Notes: a model not told the origin generated them from the sequence alone. 64,000 nt of DNA from Allobosea robiniae (GCF_900102525.1 NZ_FNBZ01000002.1:372001-436000), one strand, 5' to 3'; counted from the first letter of the stretch, positions 35,635 to 45,302 are shown. Program-made: numbers and translations.

Positions 35635-35701
35635 GGGCCGGTTTTCGAACCGGGCGTCCCCAACGCCAGCGCACGCCCAGGCCCCTCCGAGGGCCTTTTT
35701 T
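35623..35701 (+). promoter_or_regulatory. ilvB transcription attenuator
   Basis: Three competing pairings are visible. Arm 1 GTGCGCTGG (35623-35631) pairs with CCAGCGCAC (35666-35674). AGGGGCC (35633-35639) can pair with GGCCCCT (35680-35686). The terminator stem AGGCCC (35679-35684) pairs with GGGCCT (35691-35696) and is followed by six T. An inner CCGGTT-TTCG-AACCGG hairpin lies at 35638-35653. The second pairing would destroy the terminator. A ribosome stalled in codons 4-7 would mask arm 1 and favour it. Confidence 0.75.
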
Positions 35702-35749
35702 ATTGCCCGCATTCCAGACAGACCAGAAGACCAGCCGCAGGAGAGCGTA

Positions 35750-37513
35750 ATGAGCGAGATGATGACCGGCGCCGAGATGGTCGTCCGCGCGCTTCAGGAT
35801 CAAGGTGTCGAGCACCTGTTCGGTTATCCGGGCGGCGCCGTACTTCCGATCTACGACGCCATCTTCCAGCAGGACAAGGTCAAGCACGTGCTCGTCCGCC
35901 ACGAGCAGGGTGCGGTCCACGCCGCCGAGGGCTATGCCCGCTCCGGCCCGGGCAAGGTCGGTTGCGTGCTCGTCACCTCCGGCCCCGGCGCGACCAACGC
36001 CGTCACCGGCCTGACCGACGCGCTGCTCGACTCGATCCCGCTCGTCGTCATCACCGGCCAGGTCCCGACGCATCTGATCGGCTCCGACGCCTTCCAGGAA
36101 TGCGACACGGTCGGCATCACCCGCTCCTGCACCAAGCACAACTACCTGGTGAAGAGCATCCACGACCTGCCGCGCATCCTGCACGAGGCGTTCTACGTCG
36201 CCGCCAACGGCCGCCCGGGCCCGGTCGTGATCGACATCCCCAAGGACATCCAGTTCGCGTCCGGCACCTATAGCCGCCCGCGCGACAACCAGCACAAGAC
36301 CTACCGCCCGGTGGTCAAGGGTGACCTGAACAAGATCAAGGCCGCGGTCGAGCTGATCGCCGGCGCCAAGCGGCCGGTCTTCTATACCGGTGGCGGCGTG
36401 ATCAATGCCGGCCCCCACGCCTCGGCGCTGCTGCGGGAGCTCGCGCGGCTGACCGGTTTCCCGGTCACCTCGACGCTGATGGGGCTGGGCGCTTATCCCG
36501 CCGCCGACAAGCAGTGGCTCGGCATGCTCGGCATGCACGGCACCTACGAAGCGAACCTCGCGATGCATGACTGCGACGTCATGATCAATATCGGCGCGCG
36601 CTTCGACGACCGTATCACCGGGCGCATCGACGGCTTCTCGCCGCGCTCGAAGAAGATCCATATCGACATCGACCCATCCTCGATCAACAAGACGGTCAAG
36701 GTCGATATCGGCATCGTCGGCGATTGCGCCCATGTGCTCGAGGATATGGTCCGGATCTGGCGCGAGACCGGCGCGCAGGCCGACAAGACCGCGCTCGCCG
36801 CCTGGTGGACGCAGATCGAGGGCTGGCGCGGCCGCAAGAGCCTCGCCTACAAGCGCTCGGACACGATCATCAAGCCGCAATATGCGCTGGAGCGCCTCTA
36901 CGAGCTGACCAAGGATCGCGACACCTACATCACGACCGAGGTCGGTCAGCACCAGATGTGGGCGGCGCAGTACCTGCACTTCCAGGAGCCGAACCGCTGG
37001 ATGACTTCGGGCGGCCTCGGCACGATGGGCTACGGCCTGCCGGCAGCCATCGGCGTGCAGATGAAGCACCCCAAGGCGCTGGTCATCGACGTCGCCGGCG
37101 AGGCCTCGATCCTGATGAACATGCAGGAGATGTCGACGGCGGTGCAGTACCGGCTGCCGGTTAAGATCTTCATCCTCAACAACGAGTACATGGGCATGGT
37201 GCGCCAGTGGCAGGAATTGCTGCATGGCGGGCGCTATTCGGAGAGCTATTCGCAGTCGCTGCCCGACTTCGTGAAGCTGGCCGAGGCCTATGGCGGCCAC
37301 GGCATCCGCTGCTCCGACCCGGCCAAGCTCGACGACGCGATCATGGAGATGATCGAGACGCCCGGCCCGGTGATCTTCGACTGCCTCGTCGCCAAGGAAG
37401 AGAACTGCTTCCCGATGATCCCGTCGGGCAAGGCCCATAACGAGATGATCCTGCCCGATTTCGAGGGTGATACCGGCGAGATCATCGATGCCAAGGGCAA
37501 ACAGCTCGTCTGA
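35750..37513 (+). CDS. ilvB: Acetolactate synthase, large (catalytic) subunit
   Basis: A 587-residue thiamine-diphosphate enzyme, the first common step of Val, Leu and Ile synthesis. The catalytic Glu52 is in VRHEQGAVHAAEGYAR. FGYPGGAVLPIYDAIF and the FAD-region VTSGPGATNAVTGLTDA are typical of biosynthetic AHAS. The ThDP motif reads VAGEASILMNMQEMSTAVQY, with Glu where many have Asp (GDG), a form common in Hyphomicrobiales. AGGAG precedes the ATG. Expression is probably set by the upstream attenuator. Its small subunit lies 1.6 kb downstream, not adjacent. Confidence 0.95.
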   Translation: MSEMMTGAEMVVRALQDQGVEHLFGYPGGAVLPIYDAIFQQDKVKHVLVRHEQGAVHAAEGYARSGPGKVGCVLVTSGPGATNAVTGLTDALLDSIPLVVITGQVPTHLIGSDAFQECDTVGITRSCTKHNYLVKSIHDLPRILHEAFYVAANGRPGPVVIDIPKDIQFASGTYSRPRDNQHKTYRPVVKGDLNKIKAAVELIAGAKRPVFYTGGGVINAGPHASALLRELARLTGFPVTSTLMGLGAYPAADKQWLGMLGMHGTYEANLAMHDCDVMINIGARFDDRITGRIDGFSPRSKKIHIDIDPSSINKTVKVDIGIVGDCAHVLEDMVRIWRETGAQADKTALAAWWTQIEGWRGRKSLAYKRSDTIIKPQYALERLYELTKDRDTYITTEVGQHQMWAAQYLHFQEPNRWMTSGGLGTMGYGLPAAIGVQMKHPKALVIDVAGEASILMNMQEMSTAVQYRLPVKIFILNNEYMGMVRQWQELLHGGRYSESYSQSLPDFVKLAEAYGGHGIRCSDPAKLDDAIMEMIETPGPVIFDCLVAKEENCFPMIPSGKAHNEMILPDFEGDTGEIIDAKGKQLV

Positions 37514-37520
37514 CGAAGCA

Positions 37521-37629
37521 TCGTCCTGCTCGGGCTTGCCCCGAGCATCCCGGGCGGAGTGAGGGCCAATCTGCGCCCTTCCGTCGGGAATTTCTCGGGT
37601 CGAAGCCTCAGCTTCGCCCGAGAATGACG
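37521..37629. repeat. REP-like palindromic pair after ilvB
   Basis: Two hairpins: TGCTCGGG (37527-37534) with CCCGAGCA (37540-37547), and TTCTCGGG (37592-37599) with CCCGAGAA (37617-37624), the latter extended by CGAAGC/GCTTCG. The elements are in opposite orientation and share CGTC/GACG ends with the pair at 12667. They may also end or stabilise the ilvB transcript. Confidence 0.65.
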
Positions 37630-37654
37630 GCAGCGCTCCGAGAAGGAAAACACC

Positions 37655-38365
37655 ATGGCCAGCATCGGTCTGATCGGCGGGATGAGCTGGGAGTCGACCG
37701 CGGTCTATTACCGGCTCCTCAACGAGGGCGTGCGCGCTCGTTCGGGCGGGCTGCATTCGGCCGACGTGCTCCTGCATTCGGTCGATTTCGCCCCCATCGC
37801 AGAGATGCAGGCGAAGGGCGACTGGGCGGCAGCTGGCGCGGCGCTGGCTGCGAGCGCGCGCCGCCTGGAACAGGGCGGGGCCTCCTGCCTCGTCCTCTGC
37901 ACCAACACGATGCACAAGGTCGCGGACCAGATCATCGCCGCGACCAAGCTGCCCTTCCTGCACCTCGCCGATGTCACGGCGCGGGCTGTGCTGGCTTCGC
38001 CCGCGCGCCGACCGCTCTTGCTGGCGACCCGCTTCACCATGGAGCAGGGCTTCTATCGCGACCGGCTGAAGGCCTTCGGCGTCGAGGCGCTGGTGCCGCA
38101 GCCCCAGGAGCGGGATGAGGTTCATCGGATCATCTACGAGGAGCTTTGCCGAGGGCGGATCGATCCGGCCTCGCGCGAGCGCTACCGCGCTATCGTCGCG
38201 CGCGCGGCCAGGGAGGAGGGCGCCGACGGCGTGATTCTCGGCTGCACCGAGATCGGCCTCCTGCTCTCGCAGGGTGATGTCTCCGTGCCGGTGTTCGACA
38301 CCACGGCTTTGCACGTTGCGGCGGCGCTCGATTTCGTCGACGAATGGGAGGTTGCCGCGGCATGA
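37655..38365 (+). CDS. Aspartate/glutamate racemase family protein
   Basis: A 236-residue cofactor-independent amino-acid racemase. The two catalytic cysteines are visible in VLCTNTMHKVAD (Cys about 87) and ILGCTEIGLLL (Cys about 193). The N-terminus IGLIGGMSWESTAVYYRLLNEG is the hallmark of the aspartate-racemase (YgeA/RacX-like) branch. RacX-type enzymes racemise several amino acids, so the substrate is not fixed. It is placed between ilvB and ilvN and overlaps the following glutathione S-transferase gene by four bases. Confidence 0.85.
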   Translation: MASIGLIGGMSWESTAVYYRLLNEGVRARSGGLHSADVLLHSVDFAPIAEMQAKGDWAAAGAALAASARRLEQGGASCLVLCTNTMHKVADQIIAATKLPFLHLADVTARAVLASPARRPLLLATRFTMEQGFYRDRLKAFGVEALVPQPQERDEVHRIIYEELCRGRIDPASRERYRAIVARAAREEGADGVILGCTEIGLLLSQGDVSVPVFDTTALHVAAALDFVDEWEVAAA

Positions 38366-39039
38366 AGCTCCTGATCGGCAACAAGTGCTATTCGTCCTGG
38401 TCGCTCAGGGCCTGGCTTCTGATGCGCGCAACCGGGATCGCCTTCACCGAGCAGCTCGTGCTGCTCGACGAGCCCGGCTTCAAGGACGCGATCTTCGCGG
38501 CCGCGCCCGGCAGCGGCGGCACCGTGCCGACTCTGATCGATGGCGAGATCGCGGTCTGGGAGACGTTGGCGATCTGCGAATATCTGCATGACACGCAGCC
38601 GCAGGCCGGCATCTGGCCGCGCGACAAGGCAGCTCGTGCCCATGCGCGCGCGATCTCCAGCGAGATGCATGCGGGCTTCACGGCTTTGCGCGGCGCCTGC
38701 CCGATGAATCTTGGCAAGCGTTTCGCCGCGCACGGCCGCGGCCCCGGCGTCGCCCGCGATGTCGAAAGGCTGACCGGTCTGTGGCGGCAGGCGCGCGAGC
38801 GCTTCGGCGCCGGCGGTCCGTTCCTCTATGGCACCTTCTCGGCGGCTGATGCGATGTATGCGCCGGTCGTCACAAGGCTCGATACCTATGGCATCGCCGT
38901 CGATCCGGTCTCGCGGGATTACATGAAGGCCGTGCTCGCGCTGCCTGCCTATCGCGAATGGCTTGCCGCTGCGCTGGCCGAGCCCTGGATCGTAGCGCAG
39001 GACGAGGTCGACGAACCCGCCCTCGTCAATCTCCGCTGA
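38362..39039 (+). CDS. Glutathione S-transferase family protein
   Basis: A 225-residue cytosolic GST. The N-terminal thioredoxin-like domain begins MKLLIGNKCYSSWSLRAWL, the pattern of a known bacterial GST group in which the YSSWS serines act at the glutathione site. GGTVPTLIDGEIAVWETLAICEYL holds the cis-Pro and the glutathione-binding ES/ET site. The all-helical C-terminal domain includes FLYGTFSAADAMYAPVVTR. The start ATG overlaps the racemase stop, so the two are coupled. The electrophile handled is unknown. Confidence 0.87.
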   Translation: MKLLIGNKCYSSWSLRAWLLMRATGIAFTEQLVLLDEPGFKDAIFAAAPGSGGTVPTLIDGEIAVWETLAICEYLHDTQPQAGIWPRDKAARAHARAISSEMHAGFTALRGACPMNLGKRFAAHGRGPGVARDVERLTGLWRQARERFGAGGPFLYGTFSAADAMYAPVVTRLDTYGIAVDPVSRDYMKAVLALPAYREWLAAALAEPWIVAQDEVDEPALVNLR

Positions 39040-39089
39040 GCCCGATCTTTCTTCGATTTCATTCGCTCCAACTGCCTCACAGGTCCGTC

Positions 39090-39632
39090 ATGTCGAAGCC
39101 CGCCACCCACTACCCGAATGCTCCCAAGGCACAGCCGACCGCGCGCCACACCCTGGCGGTCATCGTCGACAACGAACCGGGTGTTCTTGCCCGCATCGCC
39201 GGGCTGTTCTCGGGCCGTGGCTACAATATCGAGAGCCTCACCGTCTCCGAGACCGAGCATGAGAAACATCTCTCGCGCATCACGGTGGTGACCTCGGGCA
39301 CGGCCAATGTCATCGACCAGATCAAGGCGCATCTCGACCGGCTGGTGCCGGTGCATCGCGTCGTCGACCTGACCGAGCAGGGCGAAGCGATCGAGCGCGA
39401 GCTGGCGCTGATCAAGGTCGTCGGCAAGGGCGATCACCGCGTCGAGGCGATGCGCCTCGCTTCGGCCTTCGGCGCGCGCGTGCTCGATGCCTCGCTGACC
39501 TCCTTCGTCTTCGAGCTGACCGGCGCGACCGAGGAGATCGAACGCTTCATCAAGACGATGACCGCGGTGGGGTTGACCGAGGTCTCGCGCACCGGCATCG
39601 CCGCGATGAGCCGCGGCCCGGACTCGATGTGA
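39090..39632 (+). CDS. ilvN: Acetolactate synthase, small (regulatory) subunit
   Basis: A 180-residue regulatory subunit that gives valine feedback inhibition. The N-terminal ACT domain reads HTLAVIVDNEPGVLARIAGLFSGRGYNIESLTV with the conserved Asn-Glu-Pro-Gly-Val. The C-terminal half (LALIKVVGKGDHRVEAMRLASAFGARVLD) matches the long IlvH-type form. It follows the glutathione S-transferase gene by 50 bases on the same strand as ilvB, so subunit stoichiometry may depend on read-through from the ilvB promoter or on its own promoter. Confidence 0.95.
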   Translation: MSKPATHYPNAPKAQPTARHTLAVIVDNEPGVLARIAGLFSGRGYNIESLTVSETEHEKHLSRITVVTSGTANVIDQIKAHLDRLVPVHRVVDLTEQGEAIERELALIKVVGKGDHRVEAMRLASAFGARVLDASLTSFVFELTGATEEIERFIKTMTAVGLTEVSRTGIAAMSRGPDSM

Positions 39633-39648
39633 CCACCGGCTCTTGCCG

Positions 39649-40902
39649 GTGACGCGCCGCTACGAAATCGCAGTGGCCGGCTGCGGGCCGGCAGGGCTTG
39701 CGGCTGCGCTCCTGCTGGAGCGCGCCGGGCATCGGGTGACGCTTGTGGAGCGCTTCGCGACGCCGCAGCCGCTCGGCTCCGGTCTGATCCTGCAGCCGAC
39801 AGGGCTCGCCGTCCTGCGCGAGCTCGGCCTTGCCGAGGCGCTGATCGCACGCGGCAGCAGGCTCGACCGGCTCTATGGATTGGGCGCGGTTACAGGCTCT
39901 GTCGTGCTCGACGTGCGCTATGCGGCACTCGGAGCCGATGCTTTCGGCCTCGGCATCCATCGCGGCAGCCTGTTCGAGGCCTTGTTCGATGCGGTGACGG
40001 CACGCGGCATCGCGGTCGAGACTGGCTGCGAGATTGTCGACGTCGAGAATGGCAGCGGCGGGCGGGCCTCGCTCATTCTGGAGAATGGCCGAAAGCTGGG
40101 GCCGTTCGATCTTGCCATCGATGCGCTGGGTGCGCGCTCGCCGTTGCTCGGCCGGGCCTTGCGGCCGGTGCGGCAGCGGCCGCTGGCCTATGGCGCGGTC
40201 TGGGCCAATGCGCCGCTGGCCGCTGGCTTCGACCCGCATGCGCTGGAGCAGCGCTATCGCCGCGCCAGCGTGATGGTCGGTGTGCTGCCGATCGGCCGGC
40301 GGCCCGACGACGAGACGTTACTCGCCTCCTTCTTCTGGAGCCTGAAGCCTGCCGATCACGCGCAATGGCAGGCGCGCGGTCTCGATGCCTGGAAGGCCGA
40401 TGTGCTCCGGCACTGGCCCCAGACGGCACCGATACTGGAGAGCATCACGTCATCCGAGCAATTGCTGCTGGCGTCCTACCGGCATCATACCTTGCCGGTC
40501 GCGGCCGGGCATGGCCTCGCCTTCATCGGCGATTCCGCCCATTCGACCAGCCCGCAGCTTGGACAGGGCGCCAATATGGGTTTGCTCGATGCCTATGCGC
40601 TTGCGAACGCCGTGAACGAGGCTGCGGATATCGCCGGGGCGCTCGAGCGTTATGCGCGGCTGCGGCGTTTCCATGTCCGGCTCTATCAGGCTGCGAGCCG
40701 CCTGTTCACGCCGTTCTACCAGTCGGACAGCGTCCTGCTGCCGCTGCTCCGCGACCGGCTCGTGCCGCCGCTGGCGCGCCTGCCGGGCATCGACAGGCAA
40801 CTGGCCCTGCTCGTCGCGGGGCTGTATGGCGATCCCCTGCGGACCCTGAAGCTGGGGCCGGCCTTCCCGGACAATCCTACTCTCGCGAGCGTAAGGGCAT
40901 GA
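39649..40902 (+). CDS. FAD-dependent monooxygenase (PHBH/UbiH-like)
   Basis: A 417-residue flavoprotein hydroxylase. The FAD dinucleotide fold EIAVAGCGPAGLAAALLLERAGHRVTLVER, the middle DG-like motif and the late GDSAHSTSPQLGQGANMGLLDAYALANAV are typical of single-component aromatic hydroxylases. The start could be GTG 39649 (used here) or TTG 39643. Neither has a clear ribosome-binding site, and the gene lies just 16 bases after ilvN. The substrate is unknown. No ubiquinone genes are nearby. It overlaps the next small gene by four bases. Confidence 0.8.
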   Translation: MTRRYEIAVAGCGPAGLAAALLLERAGHRVTLVERFATPQPLGSGLILQPTGLAVLRELGLAEALIARGSRLDRLYGLGAVTGSVVLDVRYAALGADAFGLGIHRGSLFEALFDAVTARGIAVETGCEIVDVENGSGGRASLILENGRKLGPFDLAIDALGARSPLLGRALRPVRQRPLAYGAVWANAPLAAGFDPHALEQRYRRASVMVGVLPIGRRPDDETLLASFFWSLKPADHAQWQARGLDAWKADVLRHWPQTAPILESITSSEQLLLASYRHHTLPVAAGHGLAFIGDSAHSTSPQLGQGANMGLLDAYALANAVNEAADIAGALERYARLRRFHVRLYQAASRLFTPFYQSDSVLLPLLRDRLVPPLARLPGIDRQLALLVAGLYGDPLRTLKLGPAFPDNPTLASVRA

Positions 40903-41114
40903 CGACACCGAGCCTCGAACAGATCGCGCTTCTCCTCGGCATCGCCGGCTTCGGCTGCTTCGCCTGGCCGATCATGATGCGCCTCTCCGGCAAGGGGCAA
41001 GCCGAGCCGCTCGGCAGCGGCAAGAGCCTGCGCTCGCCGCTCTGGTGGACCGGCTTCCTGCTGACCATCGCGGCGATCTTCCTGCAGCGGATCGCCAGCC
41101 AGGAGGGCGGCTGA
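40899..41114 (+). CDS. Small two-helix membrane protein
   Basis: A 71-residue protein with two predicted membrane helices (about residues 8-27 and 47-65) joined by a Lys/Ser/Gly-rich loop (SGKGQAEPLGSGKSLRSP). The ATG overlaps the stop of the monooxygenase gene (ATGA), which supports translation by coupling. Unknown function. It is convergent with the DUF924 gene, with only three bases between stops and no terminator visible. Confidence 0.65.
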   Translation: MTTPSLEQIALLLGIAGFGCFAWPIMMRLSGKGQAEPLGSGKSLRSPLWWTGFLLTIAAIFLQRIASQEGG

Positions 41115-41117
41115 GCC

Positions 41118-41663
41118 TCAGCCGCTGAAACCGCCTTCGTCGAGGAACACGCGCTCCTGCGCCGTGGTCTCGCGGCCGAGCACCGGGTTGCGATGCGGAA
41201 AACGGCCGAAATCGCGGATGATGTCGCGATGGATCTCGGCATATTTCACCCCGTCGGCATCATCCGCGGCGGCGCAGAGTTCGATGCAGCGCTCCTGATC
41301 GGCGAGCCCTTCGGAATGCATGAAGGGCATGTAGAAGAACCGCTTCTCCGGCGGCTGGTAGGCCTCGTCGAACCCGCGGGCGATCGCGCGCTCGGCGACT
41401 TCAACCGCTTGCGCATCGGTCGCGAAGGCGCGCGGGCTGCCGCGGAACATGTTGCGCGGGAACTGGTCGAGCAGGATCAGTAGGGCATAGACGCCTTCAG
41501 CCGTTTCCTCCCAATCGGCGAGCTTGCCTGCGGCGGCGGCTTCATGGGCGGGCAGGAAGCGCCTGGTGATCTCGGCGTCGAAGCCGTCGTCCTTGAGGAA
41601 CCATTTCTCGGGGCCGGCCTCGCGCCAGAAGCTGACGACGGTATTGGCGCTGGGCAGGGTCAT
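41118..41663 (-). CDS. DUF924 family protein
   Basis: A 181-residue soluble helical protein. VVSFWREAGPEKWFLKDDGFDAEITRRFL at the start, LLILLDQFPRNMFRGSPRAFATD in the middle and FFYMPFMHSEGLADQERCIEL later are diagnostic of DUF924, a TPR-like family of unknown function. FGRFPHRNPVLGR near the end is also conserved. It is transcribed away from the TetR gene at 41807, with 143 bases between the starts. A regulatory link to that gene is possible but not shown. Confidence 0.88.
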   Translation of the reverse strand: MTLPSANTVVSFWREAGPEKWFLKDDGFDAEITRRFLPAHEAAAAGKLADWEETAEGVYALLILLDQFPRNMFRGSPRAFATDAQAVEVAERAIARGFDEAYQPPEKRFFYMPFMHSEGLADQERCIELCAAADDADGVKYAEIHRDIIRDFGRFPHRNPVLGRETTAQERVFLDEGGFSG

Positions 41664-41772
41664 GAGTGGCTCCGTTCCTCGAACTCAGATGATCGAGAGA
41701 TAATTCCTCTTCGGCCATGCGCCAGTCGTGAATAACGCTTGCGGGCTGCCCGTCCCTGCGATAGATGCCTGA

Positions 41773-41787
41773 ACCGTAACGTACGGT
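41773..41787. promoter_or_regulatory. Candidate operator before the ilvC-linked TetR gene
   Basis: The inverted repeat ACCGTA-ACG-TACGGT lies 20 bases upstream of the TetR start codon and 110 bases from the divergent DUF924 start. It is a symmetric site of the size expected for a TetR-type dimer. No second copy was found in front of ilvC. Confidence 0.45.
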
Positions 41788-41806
41788 ACTGGATCTTTCC
41801 CACCCC

Positions 41807-43506
<1,700 letters not shown>

Positions 43507-43623
43507 GCTGGTGGCCGCCCGCGCCGGCGATCGTCGGTGCGGGCTTCCAATATTGATTCAAGAGGCTCCGAATCTGATTCCGGACCGCCTTGCAGTCGAC
43601 TGATATCAAACGACTTTCTGTTT

Positions 43624-43660
43624 GCGGGCGGTGGCCGGGAGGCCGCCGCCCGCTTTCTTT
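43624..43660 (+). terminator. Strong rho-independent terminator after ilvC
   Basis: A 13-bp stem (43624-43636 with 43641-43653, one G-T pair) is closed by a GGGA loop and followed by TTTCTTT. It lies 118 bases after the ilvC stop. The bases between hold no gene. Confidence 0.85.
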
Positions 43661-43748
43661 GAAGCGCTGGCAGGAACCGTACCGGTGCTGGAGCGTTTTC
43701 CTTGCGGTGCATGGCCCATCGGGCCTGCGAGACCTCAAGGAGACGGTC

Positions 43749-43979
43749 ATGACGGTCGATACCCGACCCAGAGTGCCGGTCGAGGATCTGGACAAGGCCC
43801 GCGGCGGCGATCCGATTCCGCCGATGCGCGCCGACGATCACAGCGATGCGGACCCGGCTGTGGAGACACCGATCGAGGCGCGGCAGGGCTTTCTCGGCCG
43901 CCCGGTCCTGATGGTGCTGGTTGGTGGGCTCGTGCTCGTGACGATCGCGTGGTTCGCCGTGGAGAAGCTGGTCTACTGA
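43749..43979 (+). CDS. Small single-helix membrane protein (76 aa)
   Basis: A 76-residue protein with a polar, acidic N-terminal half (DLDKARGGDPIPPMRADDHSDADP) and one C-terminal membrane helix (PVLMVLVGGLVLVTIAWFAV). The ATG at 43749 has AAGGAGA seven bases upstream, which excludes the longer in-frame start. The layout is that of a tail-anchored protein with its head in the cytoplasm. I do not recognise the family. It lies between two strong terminators together with the 32-residue gene that follows. Confidence 0.65.
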   Translation: MTVDTRPRVPVEDLDKARGGDPIPPMRADDHSDADPAVETPIEARQGFLGRPVLMVLVGGLVLVTIAWFAVEKLVY

Positions 43980-44024
43980 GTTTTGCGAAACCGTTCGTGT
44001 TTGCCCGATGCAGGGGAGGCAGTG

Positions 44025-44123
44025 ATGGAACTCTTACGCATTCTTGAAACGCCCGTGGCGATCCGCATCGTGATGGCGCTGTCGCTGGCGATGATGCTCG
44101 CGGTGATCCTTGGCCTGGCCTGA
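44025..44123 (+). CDS. 32-residue membrane micro-protein
   Basis: A short ORF: MELLRILETPVAIRIVMALS followed by a hydrophobic C-terminus ending LAVILGLA. A very good ribosome-binding site (GGGGAGG at 44013-44019) lies five bases before the ATG. Nearly the whole protein forms one membrane helix after a short amphipathic start. It follows the 76-residue gene by 45 bases, and a 12-bp-stem terminator lies 30 bases downstream. The ribosome-binding site and terminator make it a likely gene. Function unknown. Confidence 0.6.
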   Translation: MELLRILETPVAIRIVMALSLAMMLAVILGLA

Positions 44124-44152
44124 CCCACCGCTTCGAGAGACCCGAAATGATG

Positions 44153-44184
44153 AAGCCTCCGGCGCCTGGCGCCGGAGGCTTTTT
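44153..44184. terminator. Bidirectional terminator between convergent genes
   Basis: AAGCCTCCGGCGCC and GGCGCCGGAGGCTT pair almost without loop (realistically a 12-bp stem with loop CCTGG). The plus strand then reads TTTT. It serves the micro-protein unit on the plus strand and, since the stem begins with AA on the other side, may also end the comEA-like transcript. Confidence 0.85.
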
Positions 44185-44199
44185 GCATCTGGGGGCCGA

Positions 44200-44568
44200 T
44201 CAGAAGGTGATCTTGTCCTTGATCTCGGCCTCGACATTGGCGGGCAGAGTGCCGCGCTTCACCAGATCGGCGAAATCCTTGAACTTCGCCTTGCCGCGCT
44301 CCTCGATGATCTTCTTGGAACGGGCCTCGCCGATGCCCTTGAGCGTGTCGAGCTCGGCAGTGGTCGCAGTGTTGATGTTGATCTTCTTGGCCTGGGCGGC
44401 GGCGGGCTGGGCAGCCGCCGGGGCAGCGGGCTTCATCGCAGGCGCGGCCGGCGCGGTGACAGGCGCGGCGGGCTTGGCGGGGGTCGCTGGCGTCGCGGTC
44501 TGGGCGAAGGCCTGGCCGCCCATGGCGGCAAGCGCGACGAGGGGGATCAGGAAGCGGGACATCGTCAT
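44200..44568 (-). CDS. Secreted helix-hairpin-helix (ComEA-like) protein
   Basis: A 122-residue protein. A signal peptide (SRFLIPLVALAAMGGQAFA, cleavage near AFA-QT) is followed by an Ala/Pro-rich linker of about 35 residues. A C-terminal helix-hairpin-helix domain then reads INTATTAELDTLKGIGEARSKKIIEERGKAKF with the GIG hairpin typical of DNA-binding ComEA. It should lie in the periplasm and bind DNA. No other competence genes are in the window. The C-terminal IKDKITF is a common family ending. Confidence 0.82.
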   Translation of the reverse strand: MTMSRFLIPLVALAAMGGQAFAQTATPATPAKPAAPVTAPAAPAMKPAAPAAAQPAAAQAKKININTATTAELDTLKGIGEARSKKIIEERGKAKFKDFADLVKRGTLPANVEAEIKDKITF

Positions 44569-44777
44569 GACTGGGACCTCGCGGGTCGGCCCGGATCATC
44601 GCATCCGCCGGGGGCCGGGTCCCTCCGCCGGACGACGCTGGCGGCACGAGGCCGTTCAGCGTGTCGCGCCGGGCTCGCCACGGTGGCGTGCCGCGATGCG
44701 ACGACGTGAAGAAGCGCCTTCCGGTTTGAACGCTCTCCGAATGGCGCGTTCACCGGGCGGTCAGGTTTCCGGTTCCC

Positions 44778-45302
44778 TCAGCGCGCGAGGAATTCGCTGA
44801 AGCGGCCGACAGCGTAGAGCAGGCCGAAACCCCAGGCGAAGGAAGCCAGCCAGTTGGCGAGCTGGAACTGCCAGGACGGCATCGCGACGATGCCGGCGAC
44901 GATGGCGATCACGGCGCGCAACGGCCCGAAGAAATGACCGATCAGGATGCTGGCGATGCCCCATTTCTCGAAGAAGGCATGGCCACGATCGAGCAGTTGC
45001 GGGTTCTTCCTGAACGGCCAGTAGTCATGGACGCGCGGTCCGAGCAGGAGCCCGGCCCAGTAGGACACCCAGAAACCGCTGCCCGCGCCGAGCGAGGCTG
45101 CCAGCGCCAACGGCACGAGATTGAGACCGGAGGCGCCTGCGACGGCACCAAAGGTGGTAAAGAACACCGTGGCCGGCACCAGCCAGGAGAGAATCGCGAC
45201 GCATTCGGCGAAGGCGACGGCGAAGACGATCGGGACGGCCCATTGCTGATGGGCCTGCATGAAGTCGACGAGCGCCTTCATGGCTTGCTCAAGTTCGGCC
45301 AT
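44778..45302 (-). CDS. DedA-family membrane protein
   Basis: A 174-residue inner-membrane protein of the DedA (SNARE-associated/VTT) superfamily. Visible landmarks are a re-entrant-type segment with FAECVAILSWLVPATVFFTTFGAVAG and the conserved GHFFGPLRAVIAIVAGIVAMP motif, which holds the Gly-Pro-Arg-x3 pattern of the family. It is slightly shorter than usual (about 200), chiefly at the N-terminus. DedA proteins are linked to lipid-carrier recycling and proton-motive-force homeostasis. Start at 45300-45302; longer in-frame starts would overlap the ABC transporter genes. Confidence 0.82.
   Translation of the reverse strand: MAELEQAMKALVDFMQAHQQWAVPIVFAVAFAECVAILSWLVPATVFFTTFGAVAGASGLNLVPLALAASLGAGSGFWVSYWAGLLLGPRVHDYWPFRKNPQLLDRGHAFFEKWGIASILIGHFFGPLRAVIAIVAGIVAMPSWQFQLANWLASFAWGFGLLYAVGRFSEFLAR

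Noticed and set aside
35609..38314. A 901-codon open frame on the minus strand opposite ilvB and the racemase
   Set aside because: It lies fully antisense to two well-supported enzymes, shows no domain, and has the Arg/Asp/Val-rich, low-complexity composition of a GC-skewed shadow frame.
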